This document shows, in pieces, positions 22,433 through 35,105 of a stretch of DNA of 35,112 bases. This DNA is from Pigoraptor vietnamica. Lineage: Eukaryota; Opisthokonta; Filasterea. Position 1 is the stretch's first letter; each line of letters starts with the position of its first letter. Made by a program: the position numbers and the translations under genes. Below the pieces are notes generated by a model. It ran no database searches. It was not told where the DNA came from and worked only from the letters and a program-made list of their open reading frames with translations. Location of the stretch: positions 1-35,112 of the forward strand of contig CALSCQ010000492.1 of assembly GCA_943704525.1 (NCBI GenBank), given 5' to 3'.

Positions 22433-22868
22433 TGGCGCGGCTGCCGCTACGGCATGGTGTGTGTGTGTTGTGGTCGGACGACGCGCGACGTTCCCTAGCG
22501 TGCAGTGTCGTACACGGGACGCGGAGGCCTTAACACGGAGGCAACGACGCCAATGCAACTGACCCTTTCGACCAAATCCTCCGTCTGTGGAAAACGCTTC
22601 AGCAGTGCGACCAGCCGGGTTGCGGCTGTGCTATTTTCAGCCCATCTGATCCCAGCCCCCAGCTATTTCAAGTCTTCACCGACTCGTTTACCAAGGGCGC
22701 TAAAATTAGCGCCCTTGCGTTTACTGTACAACCCAACTCCCAACAGGGGAACAACGAAGCGAACGAGAACGCACGCGCGCGCACGAGAGAGAGAGACAGC
22801 GAAGGGTGTCGGGACGCTCCACGCGTCGCCGTCACCGATCAACATCACAGACGCGCCGCACGCAGCGA
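22433..22868. other. Spacer between the ZnF-ankyrin gene and the RasGEF gene
   Basis: 436 bp downstream of the ZnF-ankyrin stop and upstream of the RasGEF start, both on the minus strand. It contains the 22692-22717 inverted repeat and a CG/GA simple-sequence run near 22765-22800. No coding exon is supported. Confidence 0.55.
22692..22717. promoter_or_regulatory. 26-nt near-palindrome with GGCGC cores
   Basis: Two perfect 12-nt arms, CAAGGGCGCTAA and TTAGCGCCCTTG, flank a 2-nt centre. It could be a dimeric protein-binding site (each arm has a GGCGC core like E2F sites) upstream of the RasGEF gene. It could also be a hairpin in the 3' region of the ZnF-ankyrin transcript. Function is unproven. 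Confidence 0.5.
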
Positions 22869-24542
22869 TCATAATAAAAGGAACGGGTTCGGGTCGCGGT
22901 CGCGATCGCCAATGTCAAAGAAAGCCGGCCCCTGCCGCCTGTATCCGTTCCCGCCCCTGTCTCCCTGGCCGCCGTGCTGTTGCGGGGGTGTCGGTTGCAG
23001 CACTTGCTGAACGGCGGGAGCGATTATCATCGGTGGTCCCACGTTCAGGTCGGGGTCGTCGGGGAGGTCAATGCGGTTCGTGAGGTAGTCGGCCGGAGTC
23101 TTCGAATGGTTGTCGCGAATGACGAACCGCGCGTCGTACTTGGAGACGAGATACGAAAACTCGCTGCGGAAGATGGACGCGAGGTGGACGCTGGTGCGCC
23201 CCTCGAAATCGGCGGCGTTCGGGTCGGCCCCGTGCTTGAACAGCAGCTCGGCGATCGCCCTTCGGTTGCGAATGACCGCAAGGTGGTGAGGCATGCGCCC
23301 CTCCATGTCCTGCATGCGCACAATCTGCGGCTGGCACATTCCGATCAGGAGCTCCACAAACTGCAACCAGCCGCGACCCGCCGCAAAGTGCATCGCCGTG
23401 CGTCCCCGCTGGTCCTTCAGCGCCGGCACTGACTGCGGGTGCACCTTGCGACTCAAAAACTCGAGCGCCGCGTAGTTGCCTTCGCGCGTCGCATCCATGA
23501 CGAGCTCGCCGATCGCGTTCCCTGCGTCCGGTACCGGCCGATGTAGCGGCATCATCGGTCCAATCGGCCCGGTGTACTGCGGCATTCCGATAGGAGCGAT
23601 CGGGGCGTCCGGCCCACGCGGCAGCTCGGGGAGGCCCGAAAAGCGACCCGTGTACGATGGAAACGGGTGCATGCCGACACGCGGCTCGTCCTCTCCTAAT
23701 ATGCTCGGACCGCCGTTTCCCGCCATTCCGGAGCCATTGCCGCCGCGCGCCTGCCCGCCCCCCGCGTCGCCCGACGGCCCGTCATCACGCGTGGGCGTGC
23801 CGTATCCAGGGATGCGGAGGCTCACCAGGAAGGGAGGCTGCCGCTGGTCGGGCCGCGCACCTCCCTGCGAGTGGGGAAGCGCGCCCATCCCGAGCCCCCC
23901 ATCGTCGCCCGGCGTGTTCGGCTTGCTAAAGTTGAACGTAGGCGACTGCGGGCGCAAGAAATACGGCAGGCCGCCCTGACTCTCGGGAGGCTCCGCACGC
24001 GGCTGCATCATGTCCAGCCACGGTGCTCCGCCGGCACTCGCATCGGCCGAGGGGCCCCCAGCGCGCGGGAACGGAAACTTATTGGCGGCAACGGCCGCGG
24101 GGGGCGGCGTGCTCGCGGCGCCCGAGTGGTCGACGAGCTCGCTCACGTCCGAATTTTCCTGCGAGTCTGCCTCGGAGTCCTTCTCGTCGGGAATGCCGGC
24201 GAGTCGAGAGCCGGGAGGCGGGGGCCGCATGCACGAGTCGCGAACGTGGCGCCGCAGCCCCTGAATCTGTCGGTACGTCTTCCCGCAGCCGTTGCAAGAG
24301 TACTCCTTCGGCGCGTGCGTGTGAATGTGACTGCGGACGCCCTTGAGAGTCGACTGAAACGAGCAGCCTTGCCAGAGGCACGGGCGCAGGACGGATCCGC
24401 GAACGCGCAGATCGTGGTGGTGTTGGTCGACATGCTCCTGGAGATGCCGGTGAAGGCGCGTCCCAGAGCTGAAGTTCGAGTTACATGGGAAGCTGCCGCC
24501 CGGGCGCAGGTTCGCCCACATGCACCGGTGACTCTCGGCCAT
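22869..24542 (-). CDS. C2H2 zinc-finger and ankyrin-repeat protein
   Basis: Single coding exon of 557 residues from the ATG at 24542. Three zinc fingers lie at the N-terminus: C7-x12-C20-x12-H33-x3-H37 (unusually long Cys spacing), C55-x4-C60-x11-H72-x3-H76, and a C2HC finger C83-x2-C86-x12-H99-x4-C104. Residues about 110-355 are Pro/Gly/Ser-rich and probably disordered. About four ankyrin repeats follow (about 355-500), with RGRTAMHFAAGRGWLQFVELL and GADPNAADFEGRTSVHLASI. The tail is low-complexity and ends in NPFLLL. A DNA-binding regulator tethered by ankyrin contacts is likely; no ortholog was recognised. A good donor (GTCAAG|gtgagt, 24710) and an acceptor next to the start (ttgggcag|CATGG) suggest a 5' leader intron. 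Confidence 0.8.
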   Translation of the reverse strand: MAESHRCMWANLRPGGSFPCNSNFSSGTRLHRHLQEHVDQHHHDLRVRGSVLRPCLWQGCSFQSTLKGVRSHIHTHAPKEYSCNGCGKTYRQIQGLRRHVRDSCMRPPPPGSRLAGIPDEKDSEADSQENSDVSELVDHSGAASTPPPAAVAANKFPFPRAGGPSADASAGGAPWLDMMQPRAEPPESQGGLPYFLRPQSPTFNFSKPNTPGDDGGLGMGALPHSQGGARPDQRQPPFLVSLRIPGYGTPTRDDGPSGDAGGGQARGGNGSGMAGNGGPSILGEDEPRVGMHPFPSYTGRFSGLPELPRGPDAPIAPIGMPQYTGPIGPMMPLHRPVPDAGNAIGELVMDATREGNYAALEFLSRKVHPQSVPALKDQRGRTAMHFAAGRGWLQFVELLIGMCQPQIVRMQDMEGRMPHHLAVIRNRRAIAELLFKHGADPNAADFEGRTSVHLASIFRSEFSYLVSKYDARFVIRDNHSKTPADYLTNRIDLPDDPDLNVGPPMIIAPAVQQVLQPTPPQQHGGQGDRGGNGYRRQGPAFFDIGDRDRDPNPFLLL

Positions 24543-24543
24543 G

Positions 24544-24710
24544 CTGCCCAAAGGCCAACTCGGTCGCCGCCGTCCTCCCCCTTGCTACCCGCCAAACGAG
24601 AGAGAGGCAGCTACAAACACATCGCAGCGACCACCAACGAAAGCCTGGAATTGAGTTTGGAGTTGATTAAACTCACTATGGGACACAAGCGAGGTGGAGG
24701 AGTCACTCAC
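24544..24710 (-). other. Candidate 5' leader intron of the ZnF-ankyrin gene
   Basis: On the minus strand a consensus donor (gtcaag|gtgagtgact) is followed 167 bp later by ttgggcag directly against the start codon. No upstream exon continues the frame with an ATG, so the intron would lie in the 5' untranslated leader. An earlier acceptor (aattccag, near 24645) is an alternative. Confidence 0.45.
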
Positions 24711-24849
24711 CTTGACGGACGTGAGAAGCGGGCAGGGCGCGCCGCCAGGTTCACGACAAATCACGAAGTCGCCCAGCGACGATACGCGAAAAGCGGCTAC
24801 GCACAAGGAAGTTTCACACACTCAGCAACTCACTTCCCCGCAAGTTGAA

Positions 24850-25700
24850 TGGAAATGTGTGCGACACATAGGCGGGCGTACGGAGAAAATGAGCGCGAAG
24901 CCTGACATGACAGCAGCTGCCAATTGGTCACCTTCCGCTTCGACAGTCGACGTCAGAGCGAAAACATGAGACAAAACACAGCGGATAGAGTTGGTTTGTC
25001 CCCTGGCCGAACTGGGGCGTCGAAGGTCCAATGCGACGCAGTTCAACGCGAATAGCGATTACTTTGACAGTCGAATGTCAAGCGAGGATCGCAATATCGA
25101 CCTTGGACCTTTGGGGCTTTTTTGCGTGGACGTGGCTGGAAAAACGGGCTCAAACGCACACATGCGAGACACTGTGGGCATTGTCAACGACCACGAAAGC
25201 ACACACGCGCTTGGTTTAGGGTCTGTTTTGCATGGACGCACGCACAAAACCCGCCCCATAATTCCCGAGGATTCGAGGACGGCGGGCGCGTGCACGCAGC
25301 GCCATGCGAAGCTGTCTGCGAGTGTGAGTGCGGCGCACGTCGCGCCCCCCCGACGACCAGACTCGTTACAGCGCACGCGCGGCAGAGTCGAATGTTCCGC
25401 ACTGGTAACACTCACAGATTATTCACTTTACATGACTATCGATTGACTATGGAACCACGCTCGGGAAAATTAAAAAATTTGTCGGAAATTCGTCAATAGG
25501 CTTTCGGGAAATATTGTGATATCGCCGATTTCAATGCGCCGCATGACCCAATTGCTATGGACAGTGTATGAAAATTAAATAAATTTAAAACATTATTTTG
25601 TTTTATTTGCATTTGCATGTTGCACAGCGTGCGAACTTTTGTGCGTAATTTTCGCACTTGGCGTCCAAAATAGGCTAAAATTTACCTCTTCCAGGTCATG
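24850..25700. other. Gene-free intergenic DNA, AT-richer part
   Basis: No exon with family similarity was found on either strand. It includes an AT-rich stretch (about 25460-25640, for example aaaattaaataaatttaaaac) and a small inverted repeat TTGACA-6-TGTCAA at 25064-25081. Frames of 118-151 codons here have no recognisable domain. Confidence 0.5.
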
Positions 25701-25899
25701 GTTTACTGCACGTGGTGTGTCCAGACGTCCAAAAACGGCCGAGGTGACTTGGATTGACGTCTTCACTGGGTGCCCGTCGCAATTCCCGCAATCGGATTGG
25801 TTCGCACTTCACACGCCAAGCCCAGCTTTTTGACAGAATGAACGCGCACTCGATCCGCATTGCCATGGCGAGTCGCTCGCAGTGCAAATAGCTGCAAAA

Positions 25900-27900
25900 G
25901 GATTTGCTACAGTTCCCAGCAGGCATCGTCACCAATTCACGATTGCCGGATTTCGCGTGCCGGCGAGTCTCAGATTGTGAATGGCGATAATTTCCGGAAC
26001 GGCCGCGAGACATTGACGGCGATCTATTCCTGTGCGACGGACCGCCGGCGCCCGGGCCGCCGCGGCGCCGTTCCGACTCCGACAGTTCACTGTTTGCTGA
26101 CTGACGGCCGGCGGGTCGGGCGGCTGCGTGACCCGACTACCCAGTCGGGGCCGGCGACCGCCACAAGCTGAGCTTCGCATCGGCTGAGCTGAGGCCAGTC
26201 GATGGCTCGGCTTGGATCCGAGCCGGTCCGGGTTCCGAGAGGTTCTAATCGGAGCCGACTTGACCGCCGAGTGGTCGACTGTGATTCGACGGCTTGTCGG
26301 CCTACTGCCGGCCGGCGTCAGTGCGCCGCCGGCGGGCCGATCGCCGGAGTCGTCCGGACGTCAGTTCGGCCGGTACAGCGCCGTAGTGTCGTCCCCGGCC
26401 GGCCGGCGATGGTCGGAGTGCGCCGACGCCAACGGCTCCGAACACGGCCCGAGCTGTTGCCGGCTGAAGAGTTAATCGGCCGCCGGCCGGGTCCGCGCGG
26501 GCCGCGGTCGCCGCTGCGGATGGGCTCGCTGGACCCGCGCCGGCGCTGTCAGTCATGGCTGGCGCCGGTCTTCTGTAAGCTATCAGCGGTCAGGCACTGA
26601 CCGGTCCGTCTCGCGGCGGCCGCAGCCGGCGCCGGCCGCCCAGTAGTACGGCGCACGGGTCGGCGGCTCTGACTGCGGCGGAACTCTTGGTCAGTCTAAA
26701 GCAGCGGCCGGCTCGGTCGTCTCGGTCAGCGTAACTGTCGTCCGCCCCTGCACTGAGCTCGGCCCGGGCGTTAGGCACTGGTGCCGGTGCCCGGCTTCGG
26801 AGTGCCGCCGGCCATGTGAGACTGTCGCTGCAGTCCGGCCGGTCGCTCCTGCGCTCTCGGCGCGTCCAACGGCTCCGGGCAGTCGGGCCTCAAGTAAGGT
26901 AAGTGAGCAGTCGCTGCGCCGTGCAGCTGTGTTTTTGAGTGACTTCAGTGAGATTCACACTGTCTTATTCCTGAATGAAGTGTCGCGACGGGGACTTTGA
27001 TAACGGCCGAATTGAATTTCCCCGATTACCTCACCTCGGGCATTTACTTTCGGCGCCGAAATCGCCCAACACTCGCCAGTTGAGCTCGTTAGAAACTTAG
27101 TATCACTGGGATGGTGAGTCGCCGTTATGTGCAGCAACGTATGAGCCGGCCATCTTCAGTCAGCGCGGCCTCGCCGCCGATGCCGTAGCGGCGGAGACTG
27201 CTGTCAGACTCTGGCCAGTTAACCGTATTCAGTATAATTCGCGGGGTGGGCCGCAGTCAATTCATGACGGAATTACTCGGCAGGCCGCTGCTGGGCTTGT
27301 TGCCAGTATGGAGCGGTCAGTCCGAAAGACCGCCAAACCCCACGGGCTCCGGCCGGGCGCCACTGCCAGCCGGCCGGCCATCTGCAGTTCAGCCATCAGA
27401 ACGGGCGGCGGCTCAGCCTCCGGGCTCCATTTCGGCTCGGCGCCGCCGGCCAGTTCTGAGCTTGTCTCGGCCAGTCCTTCCCCGGCTGTCGCCGGGCGGC
27501 CCTGACGGTATGCCAGCCCTCAGCCGGAATGCCAGGCCCATCTGCGCCGGCGGCTGTCTGAGGCCTGCCAGTGGACTGCGGCCTCTGATCCGCCGGGCAG
27601 CACGGCCGGCCGGGTCGGCCCGGGGCCGCCGGCGACGGCTGCTGCCGAGTCGGCCGGGACTGCACTGGTGCCACTGCCGCGGCCTGAGAGGCCGTGCGGA
27701 GCTCCCGGCCTCTGCACGACAGTTAGCGGTCACTGGCAGGCCAGTCGCCCTTTCAAGCCGCCACCCGGCACGGACACTGAGATGAGCCGGTAGACTTCAA
27801 TGATCAGTAAGTAAAACCGCCGAACGGCGTGGCTGTATCAGTTCGGCTGTTCAGACGGCGTTACCTCATAGACAGTGTGGGTGAACCCGCCGCATTCGAT
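25900..27900. other. CCGG-rich island without recognisable genes
   Basis: About 2 kb with a base-word signature unlike the rest of the window. CCGG, GCCGGC and GTCAG words are very frequent, CGCG is scarcer, and the CA/TG microsatellites that fill other non-coding DNA are missing. The longest frame (179 codons, 27246-27785) is Arg/Pro/Ala/Gly-rich and overlaps an equally open antisense frame, so it is not credible as a gene. No terminal inverted repeats, transposase or reverse-transcriptase motifs were seen. Candidates are a decayed insertion or foreign DNA; the edges are approximate. Confidence 0.5.
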
Positions 27901-28007
27901 TTGCGGCACGTGAAAACACTTTGGGCAAACTAAAGACTTGCAAGATATTAACTGAAGCACTCAAACTGACATTTTACCTTGTCGGTAGTGCGCTCGTGGT
28001 TGTGCCG

Positions 28008-29452
28008 ATGGAGGGCCAGTGGAAAGAAGAGGACGATTGCGTTTTCTGTGGCATCGTGCGCGGCGATGACAGCCAGAACAGGTGCGGAATTACGCTTTGC
28101 GCGTGTACGCGCATTGATATTCACGTGGCATGCACTGGCACACACACACGCACACACATACACACACACACACACACGTGCACACACACACGTGCACACA
28201 CACACGTGCACACACACACACACTGATCACACACGCACACGCACACACACGCACGCACGCACGCACACACACGCACGCACACACACGCACGCACACACAC
28301 GCACGCACACACCCACCCACCCACACACACACAGGCACACAAACACACAGGCACACAAACACACACACAAACACCCACGCACCGCACAAACACACACACA
28401 CACACACACACACCACCACCACCCGCCCACACACACTAATATTGGCTCTCTAGCCCGGGCGGACTGACCTTCGGTGCACAGTTATAGTCTCACGCGTGTG
28501 CAGGACTCCTATCACTCACACAGGCATGCACACCCGCTCGACACAAACGGCACCCGCATACTTGACTCTCGGCGTGAACGCTGCATCTGTATTTACTTTA
28601 TTCCCTTTGACGACATGCGGCCAATTGTGTCGAGCCATTCGCTTACGCCGCCCTTGTCTTCTATTGCGGGTGCAGTCGCGTTGTTTACCGCGACGATCTC
28701 GTTGTCGTGTTCCATGACATTCTCCCAAAGGCCCACGTGCACCTGCTGGTCATTCCCGTGAGGCACATCCGCGACATCAAGACGCTGCGGTGCGTGCGGT
28801 GACTGACGGGACCTTCTGCTTCGTTTGTGGAGTGCGGTTGCTGTCGCAGGTGCACACGCACGATGAGTTGCACGGGCTCCACCCACACGCGCTATTGCAC
28901 ACAAAGCTGGCGACTGAGCGCTCGCGCCACTCACACCGACTCACCAAAACACTGACACCAACGCCACTCTCGGCAACAGCTACGAGGAAAACCGGCACCA
29001 CATTCTCGAGCACATGCTGAAGGTCGGCCGCCAGTGCCTGCGAGAGGAAGTCGACAGGAAGCCCCTCCACGCGGGCGAAACGCAGCAGTACGAGCCCAAG
29101 TTTGGCTTCCACGTGCCCCCGTTCACGAGGCAAGGGGGATCGGCAGCGACTCTGCTTCTGCGCACTCCGTTTCCTGCACTCCTTTTTCGGTGCACTCCAT
29201 TAATTTTCAACGCACTCCTTTTTGAGCGCTCTCCGCCTTTGTGGCACAAACACACTAACGATTGTGTGCCATCTTCCTTACAGCGTGGACCACCTCCATC
29301 TGCACTGCCTCGCGCCGCCGTTCATCAAGCGAAATCCGCTCTTCAGCGCTCTCAAGTCGTTCCACCTCAAGTACGCAGAGTCCGCGCCGTGGTACATGCC
29401 GGCAGAGGAGCTGTTGCGGCGGTTCGCCGAGGCAATGGCACCCGAGGACTAG
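28008..29452 (+). CDS. HINT3: HINT3-like HIT-family nucleotide hydrolase
   Basis: Hydrolyses nucleoside phosphoramidate or acyl-adenylate type bonds (family chemistry). Exons 28008-28081, 28676-28789, 28980-29129 and 29284-29452 join to 168 residues (human HINT3 is about 182). The N-terminus has [12 protein letters not shown]. The core has [30 protein letters not shown] and [20 protein letters not shown]; the HIT triad H116-x-H118-x-H120 is intact and the FHVPPFTS block is typical of HINT3 and the related aprataxin-like branch. Exon 3 ends at a GC donor (ACGAG|gcaagg); only that junction restores the conserved TSVDHLHLH, so the intron is GC-AG. The start is the only ATG in an open upstream frame. 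Intron 1 carries a 290-bp CA microsatellite. Confidence 0.88.
28139..28430. repeat. (CA)n-rich microsatellite in intron 1 of the HINT3-like gene
   Basis: Nearly 300 bp of CA dinucleotides with ACGC, ACCC and AGGC interruptions, the largest simple repeat in the window. Long His/Thr frames across it are artefacts. Confidence 0.95.
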
Positions 29453-29660
29453 AACGGTTTGCCGCGACTCGAGAGAGTTACCGATAATTCACGACCAACT
29501 CACGTGCGGACATGTGCTTACGACGTGCGGACAAGTGGTCAGGACGTGCAACGTGTGCCTACGTCTGGGCCGCCAACCAGCCACGTCACGCGCAAGTGCA
29601 AAAGCGCAGTCGTTGATTGTGTGACGCCTGACCGCTTGCAACCAAACGCGAGCAAGTGCA

Positions 29661-29697
<37 letters not shown>

Positions 29698-29831
29698 TAC
29701 ACGCACGCACGCGCACACGCTCCGAGGCATTAAACAACGGTGTTCAATCACGCCCGCACACGTTCGCGTCAGGAGGCACTGGGACAACTAGCACCGTCTC
29801 CGTGGCATAAAGTGTGTTTTCAGCCGCAGAA
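29453..29831. other. Convergent spacer with GCAC microsatellite
   Basis: 379 bp between the stop codons of the HINT3-like gene (+) and the kinase gene (-). It holds a degenerate tandem repeat around acgtgcggacaagtg (about 29500-29555) and a (GCAC)n run at 29662-29710. No gene is seen. Confidence 0.6.
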
Positions 29832-32800
<2,969 letters not shown>

Positions 32801-33151
32801 CTTCGCGCTGCGCCGACGCCGGCCGTATCCACAGCGAGATGCCGCAAGTGTGCACGCGCCTGCACGCAGACCGCCAGCGCGGCCCGCTACAGAACCTCAA
32901 CTGTACGATGGAGTTCGTAGAGGCTGAAGGGCTGTCGAATCGATCTGAAACGTACTCAGGGCAGCACAACTGCCGACGGACCAAAAAACACGGCGCGGTG
33001 ACGAGAGAGAAGGACGAGTTGCTTACAAGTAACGACAACGACAAACGACGTGAGGGCGCTGTTTGAATCGTGCGCGCGAGTTAATCTCTGTGCGATTTCG
33101 AGTGTGCGTGTGTGTGTGTACGTTGTGGCAAAAGTCAACACAAACCCGCGA

Positions 33152-33169
33152 CTATGGCGACCGCCATAG
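33152..33169. promoter_or_regulatory. Inverted repeat CTATGGC-4-GCCATAG
   Basis: Two perfect 7-nt arms around GACC. Each arm contains the GCCAT core recognised by YY1-type factors in animals. It lies 57 bp from the larger palindrome in the same divergent promoter. Confidence 0.45.
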
Positions 33170-33225
33170 CCAGTCTGCGGCCGGAAGCGGCTTATGCGGA
33201 CATTTCGTAGGAAGGCGAATAGTAT

Positions 33226-33245
33226 ATCACGTGCATGCACGTGAT
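33226..33245. promoter_or_regulatory. Perfect 20-bp palindrome with two CACGTG boxes
   Basis: The sequence atcacgtgcatgcacgtgat equals its own reverse complement over all 20 bases. It holds two canonical E-boxes (CACGTG) separated by CATG... spacing of about one helical turn. bHLH or bZIP dimers bind such cores. The site is 160 bp upstream of the SMU1 start. Confidence 0.6.
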
Positions 33246-33404
33246 TGAACAGCTGAGGCGAACGGGTTTTTGTACGCGACGCAGTTATGCGAGGCGCACA
33301 AGACGACCAGAACAAGCGCCACTTTGTTACAAGCTGCAGGGCGTTGTAGGCCTCTGTGGGGTACTGCGTCTTGGCTGTGGTGGCGGCGGCGCCCCTTCGC
33401 AGCC

Positions 33405-34667
33405 ATGTCGTCGCTCGAGATTGAGTCGGCCGAGTGAGTGGCACAAAAATGCGCGCGTGTGCCTTCACACACATACAGAGAGCATGTCGTGCGTCGCTGC
33501 TGCTCTCCCCGTTCACGAGCACGCCGTTGCGTCTTTTCGGCATCTTCATGACGCCAGTGTGGCCTGCCGGGGCGGTGTGGTGACTAAGATTTAACTATTG
33601 CTCCAATGCAGCGTCATTCGTCTCATTGAGCAGTTTCTCAAGGAGAACAATCTCCATCGGACGCTGCTGACTCTGCAGGCGAGTGTTTGTTGTGCGCACG
33701 CCGCGGGCATCTTGCCTTTGGCTGCACCACGGCTGAATTCGCAGTGTACCTTTTCACAGGAAGAGACGGGCGTGACACTCAACACGGTCGACAGCATCGA
33801 CTCGTTCGTGACGGACATACGCAATGGCCACTGGGACAGCGTGCTGCTCATGATTCAGTCGCTCAGGCTGCCCCACAAGAAGCTCTTTGACCTCTACGAA
33901 CAGGCACGTCGCCCCTCCCACGCTCCCATCTCTCGCTCCTCGCGATGTTCGTGTTGTATGCCACATGCACCATAGTTGCGCTTGATTACGGACTTGCCGC
34001 TGACAGACCCGAGTGCGCCTGTGCGCAGGTCGTTATCGAACTGATCGAGATGCGCGAGCTGGGCGCCGCGCGGTCGTTGCTGCGACAAACAGACCCCATG
34101 GTGGCCATGAAGGAGCAACAACCGGAGCGTTACCTTCACCTTGAGAACCTTCTCGCGCGGCCATATTTTGACTCGGGCGATGTGGGTGGCTGCAAGTGTT
34201 GCGAATTGGATTGGGATTGATGTTCGCTGATGCACGCTGAACGTGCGGTGCGCGTGCTTTGCGAGAGGTGCTCACGGACGTCATTTCTTCAGGCTTATCC
34301 CGAGGGAAGCAGCAAGGAGCGCCGAAGGGCCGCAATTGCGCAAGGTGTGTGAGAGCTCACAATGTCGTCCACTCACGCAACTTTAGTACACAGTTCTCGA
34401 CGTTACACTTGTGCTTCCTCTCCCGCAGCGCTCAGCAGCGAAGTGAGCGTCGTCGCGCCCTCGCGCCTTCTGTCGCTACTGGGGAGTGCGATCAAGTGGC
34501 AGCAGTACCAGGGGCTCCTCCCGCCCGGCGCGACGATCGACCTGTTTAGGGGGAAGGCGGCGCAGGCGGCGACGGAGGAGGAGAAGTACCCGACAACCCT
34601 GAACGTCACCATCAAGGTTTGCTTTCACCCCACTTATACAGTCGCACGCACACACACACACACACAC

Positions 34668-34699
<32 letters not shown>

Positions 34700-35018
34700 C
34701 ACACACGCGCGCACACCCACACCCACACCCACACCCACACCCACACACGCACACACACACACACACACACACACTATACACACACACCCTCTATATCTCC
34801 TCGCGTGTTGCTCCGCTCTGTCGTGGGCATTCGACGGTTTGTGCCTAAGTGCTCCGTTTGCCGTCGCGCTCGCGCAGTTTGGCGCCAAATCGCACCCCGA
34901 GAGCGCGCGCTTTTCGCCTGACGGGCAGTCGCTCGTGACAGGCACCAACGACGGCTTTATCGAAGTGTGGAATTTCATGACGGGAAAACTGCGCAAGGAC
35001 CTCCGGTACCAGGCGGAG
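33405..35018 (+). CDS. SMU1: SMU1-like WD40 splicing factor (3' part beyond window)
   Basis: Spliceosomal B-complex protein that works with RED/IK (family knowledge). Exons 33405-33433, 33612-33678, 33760-33903, 34029-34181, 34293-34344, 34429-34616 and 34878-35018; the last ends at a GT donor and the gene runs off the window. The first 258 residues follow SMU1 closely: [20 protein letters not shown] (LisH), [20 protein letters not shown] and [20 protein letters not shown] (CTLH), LLRQTDP, then [16 protein letters not shown], and the first WD40 blade [24 protein letters not shown]. Introns 2 (33679-33759) and 3 (33904-34028) have GC donors (CAG|gcgagt, CAG|gcacgt). Intron 2 is 81 nt and open in frame. 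About half the protein, the remaining WD40 blades, is missing only because the window ends. Confidence 0.93.
34646..34790. repeat. (CA)n microsatellite in SMU1 intron 6
   Basis: About 145 bp of CA with TACA and ACCC variants in the 34617-34877 intron. Confidence 0.95.
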
Positions 35019-35037
35019 GTGGGCGCGGCGGCTTTGT

Positions 35038-35105
35038 GGTGTAGCGGGGGTGAGGTGTAGCGGGGGTGAGGTGTAGCGGGATGAGGGAAGGGGGGGGGGG
35101 GGGGG
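35038..35105. repeat. 16-nt tandem repeat and G-run at the window edge
   Basis: Three copies of a 16-nt unit (ggtgtagcgggggtga, the last one degenerate) span 35038-35084. They are followed by a run of 16 G at 35090-35105. The stretch lies in the SMU1 intron that begins at 35019. Such a G-run is a common place for assembly breaks. Confidence 0.8.

Larger units (their letters stand above)
32801..33404. promoter_or_regulatory. Divergent promoter between the C2-AGC kinase and SMU1
   Basis: 604 bp between two start codons pointing apart. Besides the two palindromes listed separately, it has a ccggaagcgg run (ETS-like core) at 33181-33190 and a short TG run near 33105-33120. No upstream coding exon was found for either gene. 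Confidence 0.55.

Noticed and set aside
21444-22562. 372-codon plus-strand frame opposite the RasGEF first exon
   Set aside because: The minus-strand frame encodes clear ankyrin, armadillo-like and REM domains; the plus frame is a GC-driven shadow.
25064-25081. Inverted repeat TTGACA-6-TGTCAA
   Set aside because: Six-base arms in gene-free DNA are expected by chance at this scale; recorded but not raised as a finding.
24991-25446. Open frames of 118-151 codons upstream of the island
   Set aside because: No recognisable family, no good splice context, and overlapping frames on both strands.
27246-27785. 179-codon frame in the CCGG-rich island
   Set aside because: It is made of Arg, Pro, Ala and Gly, has no domain, and an antisense frame is equally open, as expected of any GC-rich DNA with few stop codons.
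25900-27900. Transposon or virus-like element in the island
   Set aside because: No terminal repeats, transposase, integrase, reverse-transcriptase, capsid or polymerase motif could be seen, so no such label is justified.
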